Assembly: GCA_017535315.1 (NCBI GenBank)
Contig: JAFXUD010000042.1
Location: forward strand, 36,977 to 100,976
Reading direction: 5' to 3'
From: Victivallales bacterium
GTDB taxonomy: Bacteria; Verrucomicrobiota; Lentisphaeria; Oligosphaerales; Oligosphaeraceae
DNA: 64,000 nt
The notes beneath the pieces were generated by a model. The model was not told where the DNA came from and ran no database searches. It was given only the letters and a program-made list of their open reading frames with translations. Shown here piece after piece: positions 23,543 through 33,974 of this stretch. How positions within the stretch are numbered: position 1 is the stretch's first letter; the number at the start of each line of letters is the position of its first letter. The translations under genes and the position numbers were made by a program.

Positions 23543-26500
23543 ATGCGAGTAAGGCAAGTTTTGGCGTTGATGATGATTGCTGCTGTTTGCCTGTTGGCGG
23601 CGGAAAGCCCCTACGCAACGGCGAAGAAGCTGTTTGACGACGGCAACTACAAGGAGGCATACGAGCTATACAAAAGCATTTTGCTTGGTGATGCGGTGCG
23701 GGACGAGGCATACTCCCAGGCGGTGAGATCGTGCGTCTCGGCGATGCGGCAGTGTGGAAAAATCGTCGAGGTGGATGAGTTGCTCGAAAGCATCCTCGCC
23801 ACGAAATGCAACTGGCGGGCAGCGAAGGCGGTTGCAGTTTGCTATGGCATTTTTCCCTTGCCTCATTATGGCTGCTTGCAGAATAACCGTTTTCAGCGTG
23901 GCATCGTGCGGGGAGAGCGGCTTGGAACAGCGGAGAGGGACAGGATACGCGCGTTGCAGATTCTAATTGCCAACTTGCCCTCAATGGAGGCGGAGGCCAA
24001 GGACAACGATCGCGCAGAGTATTGGCTTACGATTGCACAGCTTCTGATACACAGGCAGAAAGGGCAGTTGCAGTTGTTGAGCAACTTGTCGGAGCTTCCC
24101 GACTATTCAAGAGAAGATGAGTATTACAGGTATGACAATTCGAAGGCATTATTTCTGCCCGTAGTACCTGAATCCTGGGATGCCGCGAAAAACGACGGTG
24201 AACGCTGGCGCTGGGCGTTGAAACGGGCTGATTGCAGCCCTGAAGGGCATTATAAGGCGCAGTTGCAGTTTGCCGACTACGTGCGGGGGTGTTTCCCTCG
24301 GAATTACTACAACCGTGACAGTTTTGGCATCTCTTCACCTGCCTTTGATGAACTGCTGGAAAACCTTCCTGAAGACGAGTATCTGGATGCCGAAGGCAAC
24401 AGGGTGAAGGCCCCCAAGGAGTTCAGTTATTTCCACATCCTGTTCAACCTGTACGATTATTCTTTGGAGCACAAGCTGAATGTGCAGGTGGTTTTGGAGC
24501 GCATTGTGGGCGCGTATTGGGAGCGCAAGCAATATTCGAAGGCACTTGAGTGGATTCGCAAGATGCCTGACGAAAAGCAAAGGAAGCATTATGAGGAGAG
24601 CATCACGGGGGCATACGTGGCGTTCGAGCTAGTTGGTACGATTTTATTCGACGACGAGGCGTCATCGGAAAACCGTGTGAAGTTGGTCTATCGCAATGCG
24701 GAGAAGATATCCTGCACGGCCAGGCGCTTTGATGTACGCCGTGTCTATGAGGATTATTGCAGTCGTATTATCGACCCAAAGGCAAAACCTGATAAATATA
24801 CCATGGGGGCACGCCACATTGACTTGGACTTATCGATGGTGTTGAACAACTTGGTTCAAAAGGCGAAGCATGAGGCGTTTTTGCAGGAGGGGGAAATAAC
24901 TTGGGAGCAGTCTCTTGAGCCAGTGAAGAACTACCACAATGGGGAGGCCTTCTTGGAATTTCCCAAGCTCAAGCCTGGGTTCTACCTGATCGAAGGCACT
25001 GTGCCACAGGGAAATGTGGCCCGCACGGTGGTTTGCGTAGAAGCCGTGAAGCTGGTCTATAAGATGTATCGTGACGGGCATTTCTGGCAGCTTTTGGATG
25101 CAGCCACGGGAAAGCCTCTTCCTAATCAGGATGTTGGGATTTTAACCTGGGGCGAGGGAGAGCTTCTGCCGAAAAGAGGCGAAAAACAGGAGGATAATTG
25201 GTTTGTTGGAGGTGCCCCGAAGGAGCAGAAGGATGAAGGGATGGTTGACGAGGTGCCTGGTCAAAGGCGCAAGTTGTTCTGGAAGAAGCTAACACGAAAG
25301 ACGGACGGCGATGGCTTTGCGTTTGTGAAGAGGGAGGAGTGCCTGCTGAAAAAGGAGGACAGGCTGGCATATGATGTCCATTTCTGCAACTTCATGGCGT
25401 TTGTGTCTATAGCGGACAAAGGCGAGTTGTTTCTTCGCAGTGGTGGTAATATTTTCATCAAAGGTACGGATTACCAATCCAACCGTCAAGTGGGATATGT
25501 GGTCACGGACCGTCCCGTCTATCGTCCAGGGGATGTCGTGCATCTCAAGGCATGGTCCACATACGTGTCATACAACGACCAGGAGAAGCTGCCAGAGGTC
25601 GAAGGGAAGGACCAACGCATCCATATTTATCCGCCAGGCGGGGAGGTGTTGCAGTTTGAGGAACTAAAACGCGACAAATACGGGGCAGTGGAACTGGAGT
25701 GGAGAATCCCCGATGACGCCAAGTTGGGGCGGTATAATGTGAGCCTGGGTGGAATGCGTCTAGCCGCTTTTCGAGTGGAGGAGTATAAAAAGCCAGAGGT
25801 GGAGGTGACCGTCGAGGTGCCGAAAGAGCCTTGCCAGCCAGGGGAGAAGTTGCCTGTGACGGTGAAGGCGGAATACTATTTCGGCGGCGGAGTCGCCGAT
25901 GGCGAAGTGGATGTGACGGTGCGGCGCAGCATGTACTATTTCAGGTGGAATCCGCCGTGGCGCTGGGGATGGCTGTATGGCTATGATCAGTGGTGGCCGT
26001 GTGGCGCCTATTCATGGTATCCTGGATGGCGCAAATGGGCTTGGGGATGCAACTGGCATTATGGTGGCAATTCCACGGGCGAGGTCGTTTATCGGACAAA
26101 GGGGCGGTTGGACGGAAACGGCCGCTACTCCTTTGAGTTTGACACGCAGGATGCCGTGCGGCTTTATGGCGATGGCGACTGCCAATATGTCGTGACGGCA
26201 GAGGTGCGGGACAGCTCGCGGCGAACAGTTGTCGGAGAGGGGATTGTGCTGGCCTTGAAGACGCCGTTTGACGTTCATGTCTGGGGTGAACGTGGCTTCT
26301 ATTGGGCTGGAAAGTCTGCTGATTTCAAGTGCAGCGTGGATCGGTGCGATGGGAAGCCATTTGTCGGCCAGGGGGGGGCGCGCCTCTATGCCATCGACTA
26401 TTCCGACGGAGGCATGCCTGTGGAGCGGCTGGTGGAGAGCAGGCCGTTGCCGTTGGCAGGCACGGAATGCACTCTGAGCTTTGCCGCATTGAAGGCAGGC

Positions 26501-29500
26501 CAGTATCGGCTGTCGTGCGAAGTGACGGATGAAAAGGGGCGCACCAAAGAGGGTGCTTGCATCTTCAATGTGCTTGAGGAGGGGAAGACTCTCGACAAGT
26601 GCCGCTTTAACAGCTTGGAGCTGATTCCTGAAAAGCGGGAGTATGCGCCTGGCGAGACGCTGCGGCTGCTTGTCAATACGATGAGGCCTGACAGCACGGT
26701 GATGCTGTTTGTGCGCTGTGAAAACAGTTGGGCACCCTATCCGCGTGTCTTGCATTTGACGGGAAAATCTACCCTTGTCGATATTCCAGTTCTGCCATCC
26801 GACTACCCAAATTTCATCATCGATGCCTATATGGTGGCGAATGGGGAGCTGTTTCAACATCGACAGAGCATAGCTGTTCCGCCAGCCAGCAAGGTGCTGA
26901 CGGTGGAGGTCGCCTCGCCTCGTCAGGTGAAGCCAGGCGAGGAGTGCGAGATGGAGATAAGGGTGACGGATGCAAATGGAAAACCCATGCAGGGTGAGCT
27001 GGCCGTGAGCGTCTATGACCGAAGTCTTCAATACATCGCGGGAAACAGGGAGAACCGAAAGGTAGAGGATGTCTTCTGGAAATGGATAAGGTCTTATTAT
27101 TCACATATAGACATGACAAGGCATCAGTCATGGGGCATTTATCGCGAGGGCGAAAGAAGGTCTCCATTTGATGAAGCCGCTATGTATTTCAACAGAAACT
27201 TCGGGGAGAGGGCACAGGTGTTTTGGAAATGGGACCAGCCGATGAAGGAGATGAATTCGATGGTCGCATACAAGTCGAAGGCTGTTGGGGATTTCTGGGG
27301 GGCCGCTGACGGTATGGATGTTGCGTTTGCTCCTGAAGCGAATTTCGGCGAAATGGCCCCCGACATGGCTGTGCGGAGCAACTTCGCGGACACCGCCTTC
27401 TGGTCGGGCAAGGTCGTGACGGATGTGGAGGGCAGGGCCACAATCAAGGTGAAGATGCCCGACAGCCTGACAAGCTGGCATGTCATCGCCTGGGCGGTCG
27501 GCGCCAGAAGCGCGGCAGGGCAGGGCGAAGGCCAGGTGATTACGGCAAAGCAGTTGATGGTGCGCTTGGAGGCACCGCGCTTCTTCGTCGAAAAGGACGA
27601 GGTGGTGTTGAGCGCAGTGGTCAACAGTCGCCTCGCCACACCGCAGAAGGTGAAGGTGCTTCTTGAGCAGGAGAATGGCTGCTTCGAGCTGAAAAACGCA
27701 CGGGAGGCGGTTGTGGAGGTTGCTCCGAATGGCGAGAAGCGCGTCGATTGGCGTGCGAAGGTGGTGCAACCAGGCGAGGCCCTCCTGCGCGTGAAGGCGT
27801 TTGTTGTGGATAATCCACGGGAGAATGACGCGATGGAGCTGCGCTACCCCGTGCTGAAGCATGGGATGCAGAAGCTGGTGGCCCTTTCGCGTACAATGGA
27901 ACGTGGGCAGGAGAACCTCTCTGTGCAGATTGAGGTGCCACAGGAGATTGAATCTGGTTCTGCTCGGCTGGAGCTTGGGTGGTCGCCATCGTTGGCGATG
28001 TCCATGATGGAGGCTCTGCCCTACCTGCTGGACTATCCATACGGCTGCACGGAGCAGACGCTCAACCGCTTCCTACCCGCCGTGATCGTGCGAAATGTGC
28101 TGGCGAAGCAGGGTTTTGCTCTGGAGGAGCTGGCGGCCAAGCAGAAGGATGCGGGGGAGAAGGGGGCTTGGACCAGGCTGCACAGCAGTCTTGCACCTGT
28201 ATTCGACACCGCAGAGATGAATAAGATGGTTCGGATAGGTGTGCGTCGCTTGCAGAAGATGCAGTGTGGCGACGGTGGCTGGGGATGGTTTGATGGCCTG
28301 TATGAACGATCGTATCCGCATACAACGGCACAAGTTGTGCGGGGGCTGCGACTGGCCAGGGAGAATGGCGTGGCGGTTGAGGACGCGGTAGTGGAGCGAG
28401 GCATTGCCTGGCTGGAAGAGCATCTGAAGCAGCAGGTGGAGAAGATACGCACCTATAGGAAATCTGATGATACAGAATGGCGTAGAAAGGGCAAGCCCCG
28501 TGCGGATAATATGGATGCATTCGTCTATCTGGTCCTGGCAGAGGCTGGTAAACCGAATGGTGAGATGGCGGAGCTGTTGTTTGAGGCGAAGAACGAGCTA
28601 TCCGTCTATGGAAAATGCCTCTTTGCACTTGGCCTTGCATTAGCGGGGGATGCGCGCATGGAAGCGGTGAAGCGCAATGTGATGCAGTATCTTGTGCAGG
28701 ACGAGGAGAACCAGACCGCCTTCCTCGATTGGGACAATTCAGGCTACTGGTGGTACTGGTATGGAGACAGGATAGAGGCGCAGGCAATGCTGCTTCGACT
28801 GCTTGTAAAGACGGAACCGAAGGGGAAGGTGGCTCCACGCCTTGTGAAGTACATTCTCAACAACCGCAAAAACGGCTCCTACTGGAGTTCTACGCGCGAC
28901 ACGGCCCTCTGCATTGAGGCACTCTCCGAATACGCACTGGCCGTTGGCGAAAACAAGCCCGACCAGACCGTGGAGGTGACGGTGGATGGAAAGCAGGTGG
29001 CGAATGTGCATATTGACGCGAATAACCTGTTTACGGCGCAGCTCTCCGCCGTGCTGGAGAAGTTGGAGCCTGGCAAGCACATCGTGACGGTGAAGCGGGC
29101 AGGGGAGGGAATGCTTTTCCTCAACGGCTATCTCTCCTACTACGACCGAAGCGAGCATATCGGCAAGGCAGGGCTGGAGTTGAAAGTCGAGCGGAATGTC
29201 TATCGGCTATATCGAGAAATTAGCCAGAAGGAGACGCTGGATGCCTCGGGTGAAATAGCGAAGAAGCAGGTGGAGAAATACCGTCGCGAACAGTTGGCGG
29301 ACGGGGCCTCGGTGAAGAGCGGCGACTTGCTTGAGGTGGAGCTGGTTATCGACAGCAAGAACGACTACGAGTACATCTTCCTGGAGGACTATCGTGCCTC
29401 TGGCACGGAGAACGCAGCAGTGCAGAGCGGTTATCGTTACGTAGGCGGGCTCCTTGTCTATATGGAGTATCGCGACACCCACACCGCCATGATGTTCAGG

Positions 29501-29650
29501 AGCCTGCTACGGGGGCGGTATAGCGTCACATATCGCCTCCGCGCGGAGGTGCCTGGCACCTTCTACTCCCTGCCGACGGTCATCTTAGGGATGTATTCAC
29601 CCGAACTTAAAGGAAATGCCGAAGAGATGCGTTATATTATAGGGGAATAA
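23543..29650 (+). CDS. Bacterial alpha-2-macroglobulin with thioester motif
   Basis: The 2035-residue exported protein has a signal peptide (MRVRQVLALMMIAAVCLLAA), followed by TPR-like segments (ATAKKLFDDGNYKEAYELYKS) in the N-terminal ~400 residues. MG-type beta domains follow, including the MG2-like PVYRPGDVVHLKAW (about residue 660). A bait/MG7 region ends in SLTSWHVIAWAV, and a thioester domain carries YGCTEQ with Cys near residue 1502 and Gln near 1505. The family traps proteases in the periplasm by covalent thioester capture. The start is ATG 23543 with GAGGTG upstream, rather than a GTG five codons earlier. There is no lipobox and no adjacent PbpC, the usual partner in proteobacteria. 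A Trp/Tyr-rich insertion occurs near 25935-26060. Confidence 0.92.
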   Translation: MRVRQVLALMMIAAVCLLAAESPYATAKKLFDDGNYKEAYELYKSILLGDAVRDEAYSQAVRSCVSAMRQCGKIVEVDELLESILATKCNWRAAKAVAVCYGIFPLPHYGCLQNNRFQRGIVRGERLGTAERDRIRALQILIANLPSMEAEAKDNDRAEYWLTIAQLLIHRQKGQLQLLSNLSELPDYSREDEYYRYDNSKALFLPVVPESWDAAKNDGERWRWALKRADCSPEGHYKAQLQFADYVRGCFPRNYYNRDSFGISSPAFDELLENLPEDEYLDAEGNRVKAPKEFSYFHILFNLYDYSLEHKLNVQVVLERIVGAYWERKQYSKALEWIRKMPDEKQRKHYEESITGAYVAFELVGTILFDDEASSENRVKLVYRNAEKISCTARRFDVRRVYEDYCSRIIDPKAKPDKYTMGARHIDLDLSMVLNNLVQKAKHEAFLQEGEITWEQSLEPVKNYHNGEAFLEFPKLKPGFYLIEGTVPQGNVARTVVCVEAVKLVYKMYRDGHFWQLLDAATGKPLPNQDVGILTWGEGELLPKRGEKQEDNWFVGGAPKEQKDEGMVDEVPGQRRKLFWKKLTRKTDGDGFAFVKREECLLKKEDRLAYDVHFCNFMAFVSIADKGELFLRSGGNIFIKGTDYQSNRQVGYVVTDRPVYRPGDVVHLKAWSTYVSYNDQEKLPEVEGKDQRIHIYPPGGEVLQFEELKRDKYGAVELEWRIPDDAKLGRYNVSLGGMRLAAFRVEEYKKPEVEVTVEVPKEPCQPGEKLPVTVKAEYYFGGGVADGEVDVTVRRSMYYFRWNPPWRWGWLYGYDQWWPCGAYSWYPGWRKWAWGCNWHYGGNSTGEVVYRTKGRLDGNGRYSFEFDTQDAVRLYGDGDCQYVVTAEVRDSSRRTVVGEGIVLALKTPFDVHVWGERGFYWAGKSADFKCSVDRCDGKPFVGQGGARLYAIDYSDGGMPVERLVESRPLPLAGTECTLSFAALKAGQYRLSCEVTDEKGRTKEGACIFNVLEEGKTLDKCRFNSLELIPEKREYAPGETLRLLVNTMRPDSTVMLFVRCENSWAPYPRVLHLTGKSTLVDIPVLPSDYPNFIIDAYMVANGELFQHRQSIAVPPASKVLTVEVASPRQVKPGEECEMEIRVTDANGKPMQGELAVSVYDRSLQYIAGNRENRKVEDVFWKWIRSYYSHIDMTRHQSWGIYREGERRSPFDEAAMYFNRNFGERAQVFWKWDQPMKEMNSMVAYKSKAVGDFWGAADGMDVAFAPEANFGEMAPDMAVRSNFADTAFWSGKVVTDVEGRATIKVKMPDSLTSWHVIAWAVGARSAAGQGEGQVITAKQLMVRLEAPRFFVEKDEVVLSAVVNSRLATPQKVKVLLEQENGCFELKNAREAVVEVAPNGEKRVDWRAKVVQPGEALLRVKAFVVDNPRENDAMELRYPVLKHGMQKLVALSRTMERGQENLSVQIEVPQEIESGSARLELGWSPSLAMSMMEALPYLLDYPYGCTEQTLNRFLPAVIVRNVLAKQGFALEELAAKQKDAGEKGAWTRLHSSLAPVFDTAEMNKMVRIGVRRLQKMQCGDGGWGWFDGLYERSYPHTTAQVVRGLRLARENGVAVEDAVVERGIAWLEEHLKQQVEKIRTYRKSDDTEWRRKGKPRADNMDAFVYLVLAEAGKPNGEMAELLFEAKNELSVYGKCLFALGLALAGDARMEAVKRNVMQYLVQDEENQTAFLDWDNSGYWWYWYGDRIEAQAMLLRLLVKTEPKGKVAPRLVKYILNNRKNGSYWSSTRDTALCIEALSEYALAVGENKPDQTVEVTVDGKQVANVHIDANNLFTAQLSAVLEKLEPGKHIVTVKRAGEGMLFLNGYLSYYDRSEHIGKAGLELKVERNVYRLYREISQKETLDASGEIAKKQVEKYRREQLADGASVKSGDLLEVELVIDSKNDYEYIFLEDYRASGTENAAVQSGYRYVGGLLVYMEYRDTHTAMMFRSLLRGRYSVTYRLRAEVPGTFYSLPTVILGMYSPELKGNAEEMRYIIGE

Positions 29651-29698
29651 GCACACAGTGATCTTTCATTATACCCCCCAAAAAACAAGGAGAACAAA

Positions 29699-30976
29699 AT
29701 GGCGAAATTGGCAATCAACGGCGGTACCCCAGTTATCAAGCAAGGGACAATCAAGGCATGGCCACCTGTGGATGAGATAGACCACAAGATGGTTCTGGCG
29801 GCGCTCGACGGCGGTTCCCACGCCTTCGGCCCCGACTGCAAGGCGTTCCAGGAGGAGTTTGCCGCCTATACTGGTAACAAATATGCAATCTTCACGAACA
29901 GCGGCACGGCGGCCCTGCACATGTGCGTGGTGGCGTCGGGCATCAGCGCGGGCGACCAGGTCATCGTGACCTCCTACTCGTGGTCCTCCAGCGCGACCTG
30001 CATCCTGCACCACAACGCCATCCCCGTCTTCGTCGATATCGACTACGCGACGATGAACATGGACGTGAACAAGATTGAGGCCCTCATTACGCCCAAGACC
30101 AAGGCCATCATCGCCGTCAACCTGCACGGCTTGACCTGCGACTTTGATGCCCTCCGCAAAATCGCCACGAAATACAACCTGAAGCTCATCGAGGACTCCT
30201 GCCAAGGGCACGGCGCCAAGTTCCACGGTGTCAACACGGGCAAGCTGGGTGACTGCGCCGCATTCAGCTTCAACCAGAACAAATGCCTCTGCTCAGGCGA
30301 GGGCGGCATGTTTGTTACCGACAACGAGGAGATGTACAAAAAAGCCCTGCAGCTCTGGAGCTTCGGCGAGACGGCGACCCCGCTGGAATCCCGCGACTAC
30401 CACTCCTACGCGCTCGGCTGGATGTACCGCGGCAACAACCTGACCGCCGCCTTCGGGCGCGCGCAGCTCTCCAAGATGGGACGTTACTTTGAGACGCTCC
30501 AGCAGAACGCGGCGGTGCTCTCCGCCAAGCTGGCTGGCATCAAGGGTAACATCGCACCCATCCAGCCCGAGGGTTACTTGCACAACTGGTACAACTACAC
30601 CAACCGCGTCGATATGGCCGCCATTGGCTGGACGGGCAAGCCCGCCATCGCCCGTGACGCCATCATGAAGGCGCTTCAGGCGGAAGGTGTGCCCGTGGGC
30701 ATCTGGCAGCGCTTCATCCTCCCCAACATGACTGTCTTCAAGGCGAAGAACGCCTATGGCGGCGGCTGCCCCTGGAGCTGCCCGTTTGCGAATGGCTTTG
30801 GTGAAAAGGTGGTCTATGATCCCGCCGCCTTCCCCGTGGCGCAGAAGCACTGCGACACCCACTTCGGCATGACCGTTCCGCTCCGTGCCCCGAACGGCCC
30901 CGAAATCGCGGAAATGGTCGGCGACGCCTTCCAGAAGGTCTATGACAACCTCTCCGAACTCAAGGAGCTGAACTAG
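29699..30976 (+). CDS. DegT/DnrJ/EryC1/StrS-family sugar aminotransferase
   Basis: The 425-residue PLP enzyme has NSGTAALHMCVVA for PLP phosphate binding, IIAVNLHGLTCDFDAL and EDSCQGHGAKFHG around the cofactor, and the Schiff-base lysine in SFNQNKCLCSGEGGMF. These enzymes aminate keto-sugars or keto-cyclitols, usually with glutamate or glutamine as donor. The QNK...SGEGG form recalls inosose aminotransferases. AAGGAG is 7 bases before the ATG. It lies 48 bases after the alpha-2-macroglobulin gene, but no other sugar-biosynthesis gene is next to it. Confidence 0.9.
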   Translation: MAKLAINGGTPVIKQGTIKAWPPVDEIDHKMVLAALDGGSHAFGPDCKAFQEEFAAYTGNKYAIFTNSGTAALHMCVVASGISAGDQVIVTSYSWSSSATCILHHNAIPVFVDIDYATMNMDVNKIEALITPKTKAIIAVNLHGLTCDFDALRKIATKYNLKLIEDSCQGHGAKFHGVNTGKLGDCAAFSFNQNKCLCSGEGGMFVTDNEEMYKKALQLWSFGETATPLESRDYHSYALGWMYRGNNLTAAFGRAQLSKMGRYFETLQQNAAVLSAKLAGIKGNIAPIQPEGYLHNWYNYTNRVDMAAIGWTGKPAIARDAIMKALQAEGVPVGIWQRFILPNMTVFKAKNAYGGGCPWSCPFANGFGEKVVYDPAAFPVAQKHCDTHFGMTVPLRAPNGPEIAEMVGDAFQKVYDNLSELKELN

Positions 30977-31077
30977 TCACATCATGGTGTAACCTTTTCC
31001 TGCTCTGCGTGTATTCAGTATGAAACACCCCACACTGGTTTCGTACTTTACACAACCTTCAACTAGGACTCTCATCC

Positions 31078-33726
31078 ATGAGTGAATCGTTAAGAATCAG
31101 GCCAACTATAGCGGGAAATTCAACTGCTCCAATCCAGCCGTTGAAAGGTGTTGGCACATCCAATGCTCCGGTGCCTGTGGCGGAGCCTCCACCGCTGGCA
31201 CCGCCTGCACAGCCGTCCGCCCGTTCGATGGCGCAGAAGCTTGATTCAATGCTGTTCAAAGTGGCGCAGACTACGACGCGGTCTGTCAATACGACGCGAA
31301 TGCACTCCACGCTCTCTGGTACGGGGCTCTCCATTGCGAAGCGCAGTAAACTAGCCGATGCTGCTGACCAAGCGGCTGGCACATTTTCTGCGCTAGCAAA
31401 ACTCTCAGGAAAGCAGATAGCCAATGCGCTTGTCGTCGATGAAAATGGCAAGTTTGACTGGAGTAATTCTCCTGCTGCCGAGATGCTCAAGGAGGCATTG
31501 GATGCCCAGGCGGAGCTGTCGGCGCTGCTTCACGAGGTTGTGAACGACCCCAAGGTCACGGGCGAGGCGTTTGAGACGCTCAGCGAGATGGCCTTGCAGG
31601 CCGACCGTCGGCAGACGGAAATCATGTCGCTGGCCCTTCAGCTCGCTGACGCCGTGCAGCAGAACGGCGACGACCCCGAAGTTGTCGAAAAGCTCAGAGC
31701 GAAGATGACGACGCTTCTCCCGCGCCAGGCACTTGCAATGCATGGAAACGAAGCTGCGCTTGAGAAGATAAAGGCGGAGCTTCAGCCGATTGCCGACCGC
31801 CTGGACGATTTCGCCTCGCGTCCAAACGCCTCAATTTCGAGCGAGGAGTTTGCGGCGTTGCAGCATGAGATAGCGATGGCTCGCAACGCTCTTGCACGTG
31901 CTGGACAGGAGGGGTTTCCAACACCAGACGGTGGCCGCTGGATGCCCGACAAGACCTTCTTCTCCGTCGCCAAGCAGTTTGTTGAGTTCGCGGAACAGAA
32001 GCTAGCCAACACCCGCAAGGAGATTGGCATGGCCTCTATGGAATCCTTTGTGGAGAAGACGTTTAAGCTGTCCGATGATTTTCCTGTGGTTTACCAAGAA
32101 AATCTTGGTGCCATTTCCCGCTATGCCAGTAATCTCGCCACGGCGGCATTGCTTCGTCATCAGATGTATGAACTGGCGAAGAGCTGTGTGAAAAATCCGA
32201 AAGAGGCCCCCGTGAAGGACCTGCTCACATTGGCCGTCAAATATAGCAGGTTGAGTGCGAGTAAAATCGAGGCGGAGATCAAACTGCTCAAGCAGATGAA
32301 CGCTGGCGATATGGAGGAAGAGGAATGGGAGGCGCTTCAGGCTACGTTCAAGGAGCCGCGCGGCATGCTTTCTCAGGTTGTGCATCTCGCCTATTGTATC
32401 GACCATGTGAACGAGGAGCTTACCCCCGAACAGTTCCTTTCGACCGATTCAGCCCGCGCGCTTATGGAGGGACGCCTCGCGTTTTCGACCATCGTCGAGG
32501 CGCGCATCCATGGCATGACAGACGCAGACGTCAACCCGAAGCTTGATGACAGCAACATGGTTTCCACGGAGAAGCTCGGTAGTGGCGCAGCCAACACCGT
32601 GTTTCTCGTCAAGTACAAGGACGGTACGGAATACGTCTTCAAGCCTGAGGCGCAGGGGCGTCAAGGGGTTGAGAGCCTGCTGCTTACAAAAGACTACAAG
32701 CCCGAACAGCAGGTTGCGCAGCTGAATCTGGCCACCCAGAAGACGGCAGAGGTGCTTGGTCTAGAAGATGTTATGCCAAAGTCTACCGTCGGTTGCCACA
32801 ACGGCCAGTATGGGCTCTTTATGGAGAAGGCACCTGGCACCACGGCAAAGGGTTTTGCCTCTGGCAAAGAAGTTGCGAAAGGGAGCTTGACGGCTGCGCA
32901 AATCAAGAACCTTTCTGACGAGCAATACGGCAAGGTCGTTGGTGAGATCATCCGCCAGACCAACCGTCTCGAATGGCTGGATTTGGTCACAGGGCAGGGC
33001 GACCGCCACCACAAGAACTACATGATTGAAGTACGCCCAGATTTGACCGTCATAGTCAAGGGCATTGACAACGATCAGTGCTTCCCCGCTTATCGCACGG
33101 GTGTGCGGTCGTTCCATTTGACAGGAACTCATGCGGCTAAATTCTTGGTGGCCTACGATGATATTGTCAATTCATATCCTTCAAAATACCATGCGGAAAT
33201 CCGTGAGCGCCTTAATTCCGATCCAGGTGTCGTGAAGAATGAAGACGGTAGTATTGATATTGATGCGACGAAGTTCAAAGCGGGAGAACTGACATACGCG
33301 CTGAAGAAGGCCACTGGGCTTCATGGCTCGGTCCTTCCAGATTTCATCGAAGAAGACGTCTATGAGCATTTTCAGACGCTTAAGGAGGGCGAGGCTCGTG
33401 AGGCATATCTTGCCGATCTTCGCACACGCCTTCCCGAAGAGGCTGTCACCTCCGCTATAACCCGCCTTGACCAGGCCATCGCCCACGCCGAATCACTGAA
33501 GAAAGCGGGTATGGTTATCTCCAAAGAGGACTTTGAAAAGCGTGATGTGCAGAATCGCCTTCTCTGTCGCGAATTGCATGGTACGGGGATAACAATCAAG
33601 CCGACGGAGGATGAAAAGTTCCGGCTGAACAAGGGCGACGTGGTTGACAAGGTCAAGCATCAGATACGTTCCCTTTACGCACGCGACATATACAAGTCCC
33701 TCTTCAGAAAGGGCTGGTTCGTGTAG
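31078..33726 (+). CDS. Large kinase-fold protein resembling secreted effector kinases
   Basis: The 882-residue protein has no signal peptide and a polar N-terminus rich in S, T, P and A (residues 1-50). Residues ~50-470 are helical with coiled-coil-like stretches. A kinase-like module follows, with glycine loop LGSGAANTVFLVKYKDG (about 500-513), a candidate catalytic lysine in YVFKPE (K522), a catalytic loop GQGDRHHKNYM (D642, N647) and metal motif GIDNDQCFP (D664, D666). The GxxDRHxxN plus IDND pattern resembles HipA/PI3-4K-like and bacterial effector kinases rather than Hanks kinases. A small acidic protein gene 248 bases downstream fits a type III chaperone in size. I propose a translocated effector; no secretion genes are in the window. 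Function is otherwise unknown. Confidence 0.62.
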   Translation: MSESLRIRPTIAGNSTAPIQPLKGVGTSNAPVPVAEPPPLAPPAQPSARSMAQKLDSMLFKVAQTTTRSVNTTRMHSTLSGTGLSIAKRSKLADAADQAAGTFSALAKLSGKQIANALVVDENGKFDWSNSPAAEMLKEALDAQAELSALLHEVVNDPKVTGEAFETLSEMALQADRRQTEIMSLALQLADAVQQNGDDPEVVEKLRAKMTTLLPRQALAMHGNEAALEKIKAELQPIADRLDDFASRPNASISSEEFAALQHEIAMARNALARAGQEGFPTPDGGRWMPDKTFFSVAKQFVEFAEQKLANTRKEIGMASMESFVEKTFKLSDDFPVVYQENLGAISRYASNLATAALLRHQMYELAKSCVKNPKEAPVKDLLTLAVKYSRLSASKIEAEIKLLKQMNAGDMEEEEWEALQATFKEPRGMLSQVVHLAYCIDHVNEELTPEQFLSTDSARALMEGRLAFSTIVEARIHGMTDADVNPKLDDSNMVSTEKLGSGAANTVFLVKYKDGTEYVFKPEAQGRQGVESLLLTKDYKPEQQVAQLNLATQKTAEVLGLEDVMPKSTVGCHNGQYGLFMEKAPGTTAKGFASGKEVAKGSLTAAQIKNLSDEQYGKVVGEIIRQTNRLEWLDLVTGQGDRHHKNYMIEVRPDLTVIVKGIDNDQCFPAYRTGVRSFHLTGTHAAKFLVAYDDIVNSYPSKYHAEIRERLNSDPGVVKNEDGSIDIDATKFKAGELTYALKKATGLHGSVLPDFIEEDVYEHFQTLKEGEAREAYLADLRTRLPEEAVTSAITRLDQAIAHAESLKKAGMVISKEDFEKRDVQNRLLCRELHGTGITIKPTEDEKFRLNKGDVVDKVKHQIRSLYARDIYKSLFRKGWFV

Positions 33727-33775
33727 CCGTTTATGGCGCCATTTCTATCTAACGATGTACCTATTTAGAAGGGTT

Positions 33776-33909
33776 AGCCGCGTAAGCGGCGGCAAGATCA
33801 TAGCCGTGGGTGAAGCGAGCGCCTCTGGCGCGAGCAAAACCCACGGGCAAGCGATACCCCAAGTTCCTTTGCGCCGTGCCGCGTAGCGCAGCGAAGCGGC
33901 ACGGCGCAT
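33776..33909. repeat. Dispersed two-hairpin repeat, copy R2
   Basis: Module A: CCGTGGGT and ACCCACGG enclosing GCGCC/GGCGC. Module B: GCGCCGTGCCGC (33871-33882) pairs perfectly over 12 bases with GCGGCACGGCGC (33896-33907). It separates the kinase-like gene from the small acidic gene. The left flank CTATTTAGA (33761-33769) matches the left flank of copy R4. Confidence 0.85.
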
Positions 33910-33974
33910 TGAGTGACCGCTTGCTTGGTCTGATGGCGTATCAACAATTATAGGAATATACAAAGGAATCAGCT

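Noticed and set aside
26012..27031. 339-residue open frame on the minus strand inside the alpha-2-macroglobulin gene
   Set aside because: Composition is that of an antisense frame of GC-rich coding DNA (many H, R, P), with no ribosome binding site or domain. The plus-strand protein is clearly real.
29699..33726. A sugar-biosynthesis operon joining the DegT aminotransferase to the following genes
   Set aside because: The next gene is an unrelated kinase-like protein, separated by about 100 bases with a weak GTATGAAAC/GTTTCGTAC hairpin, and no other nucleotide-sugar gene is adjacent.
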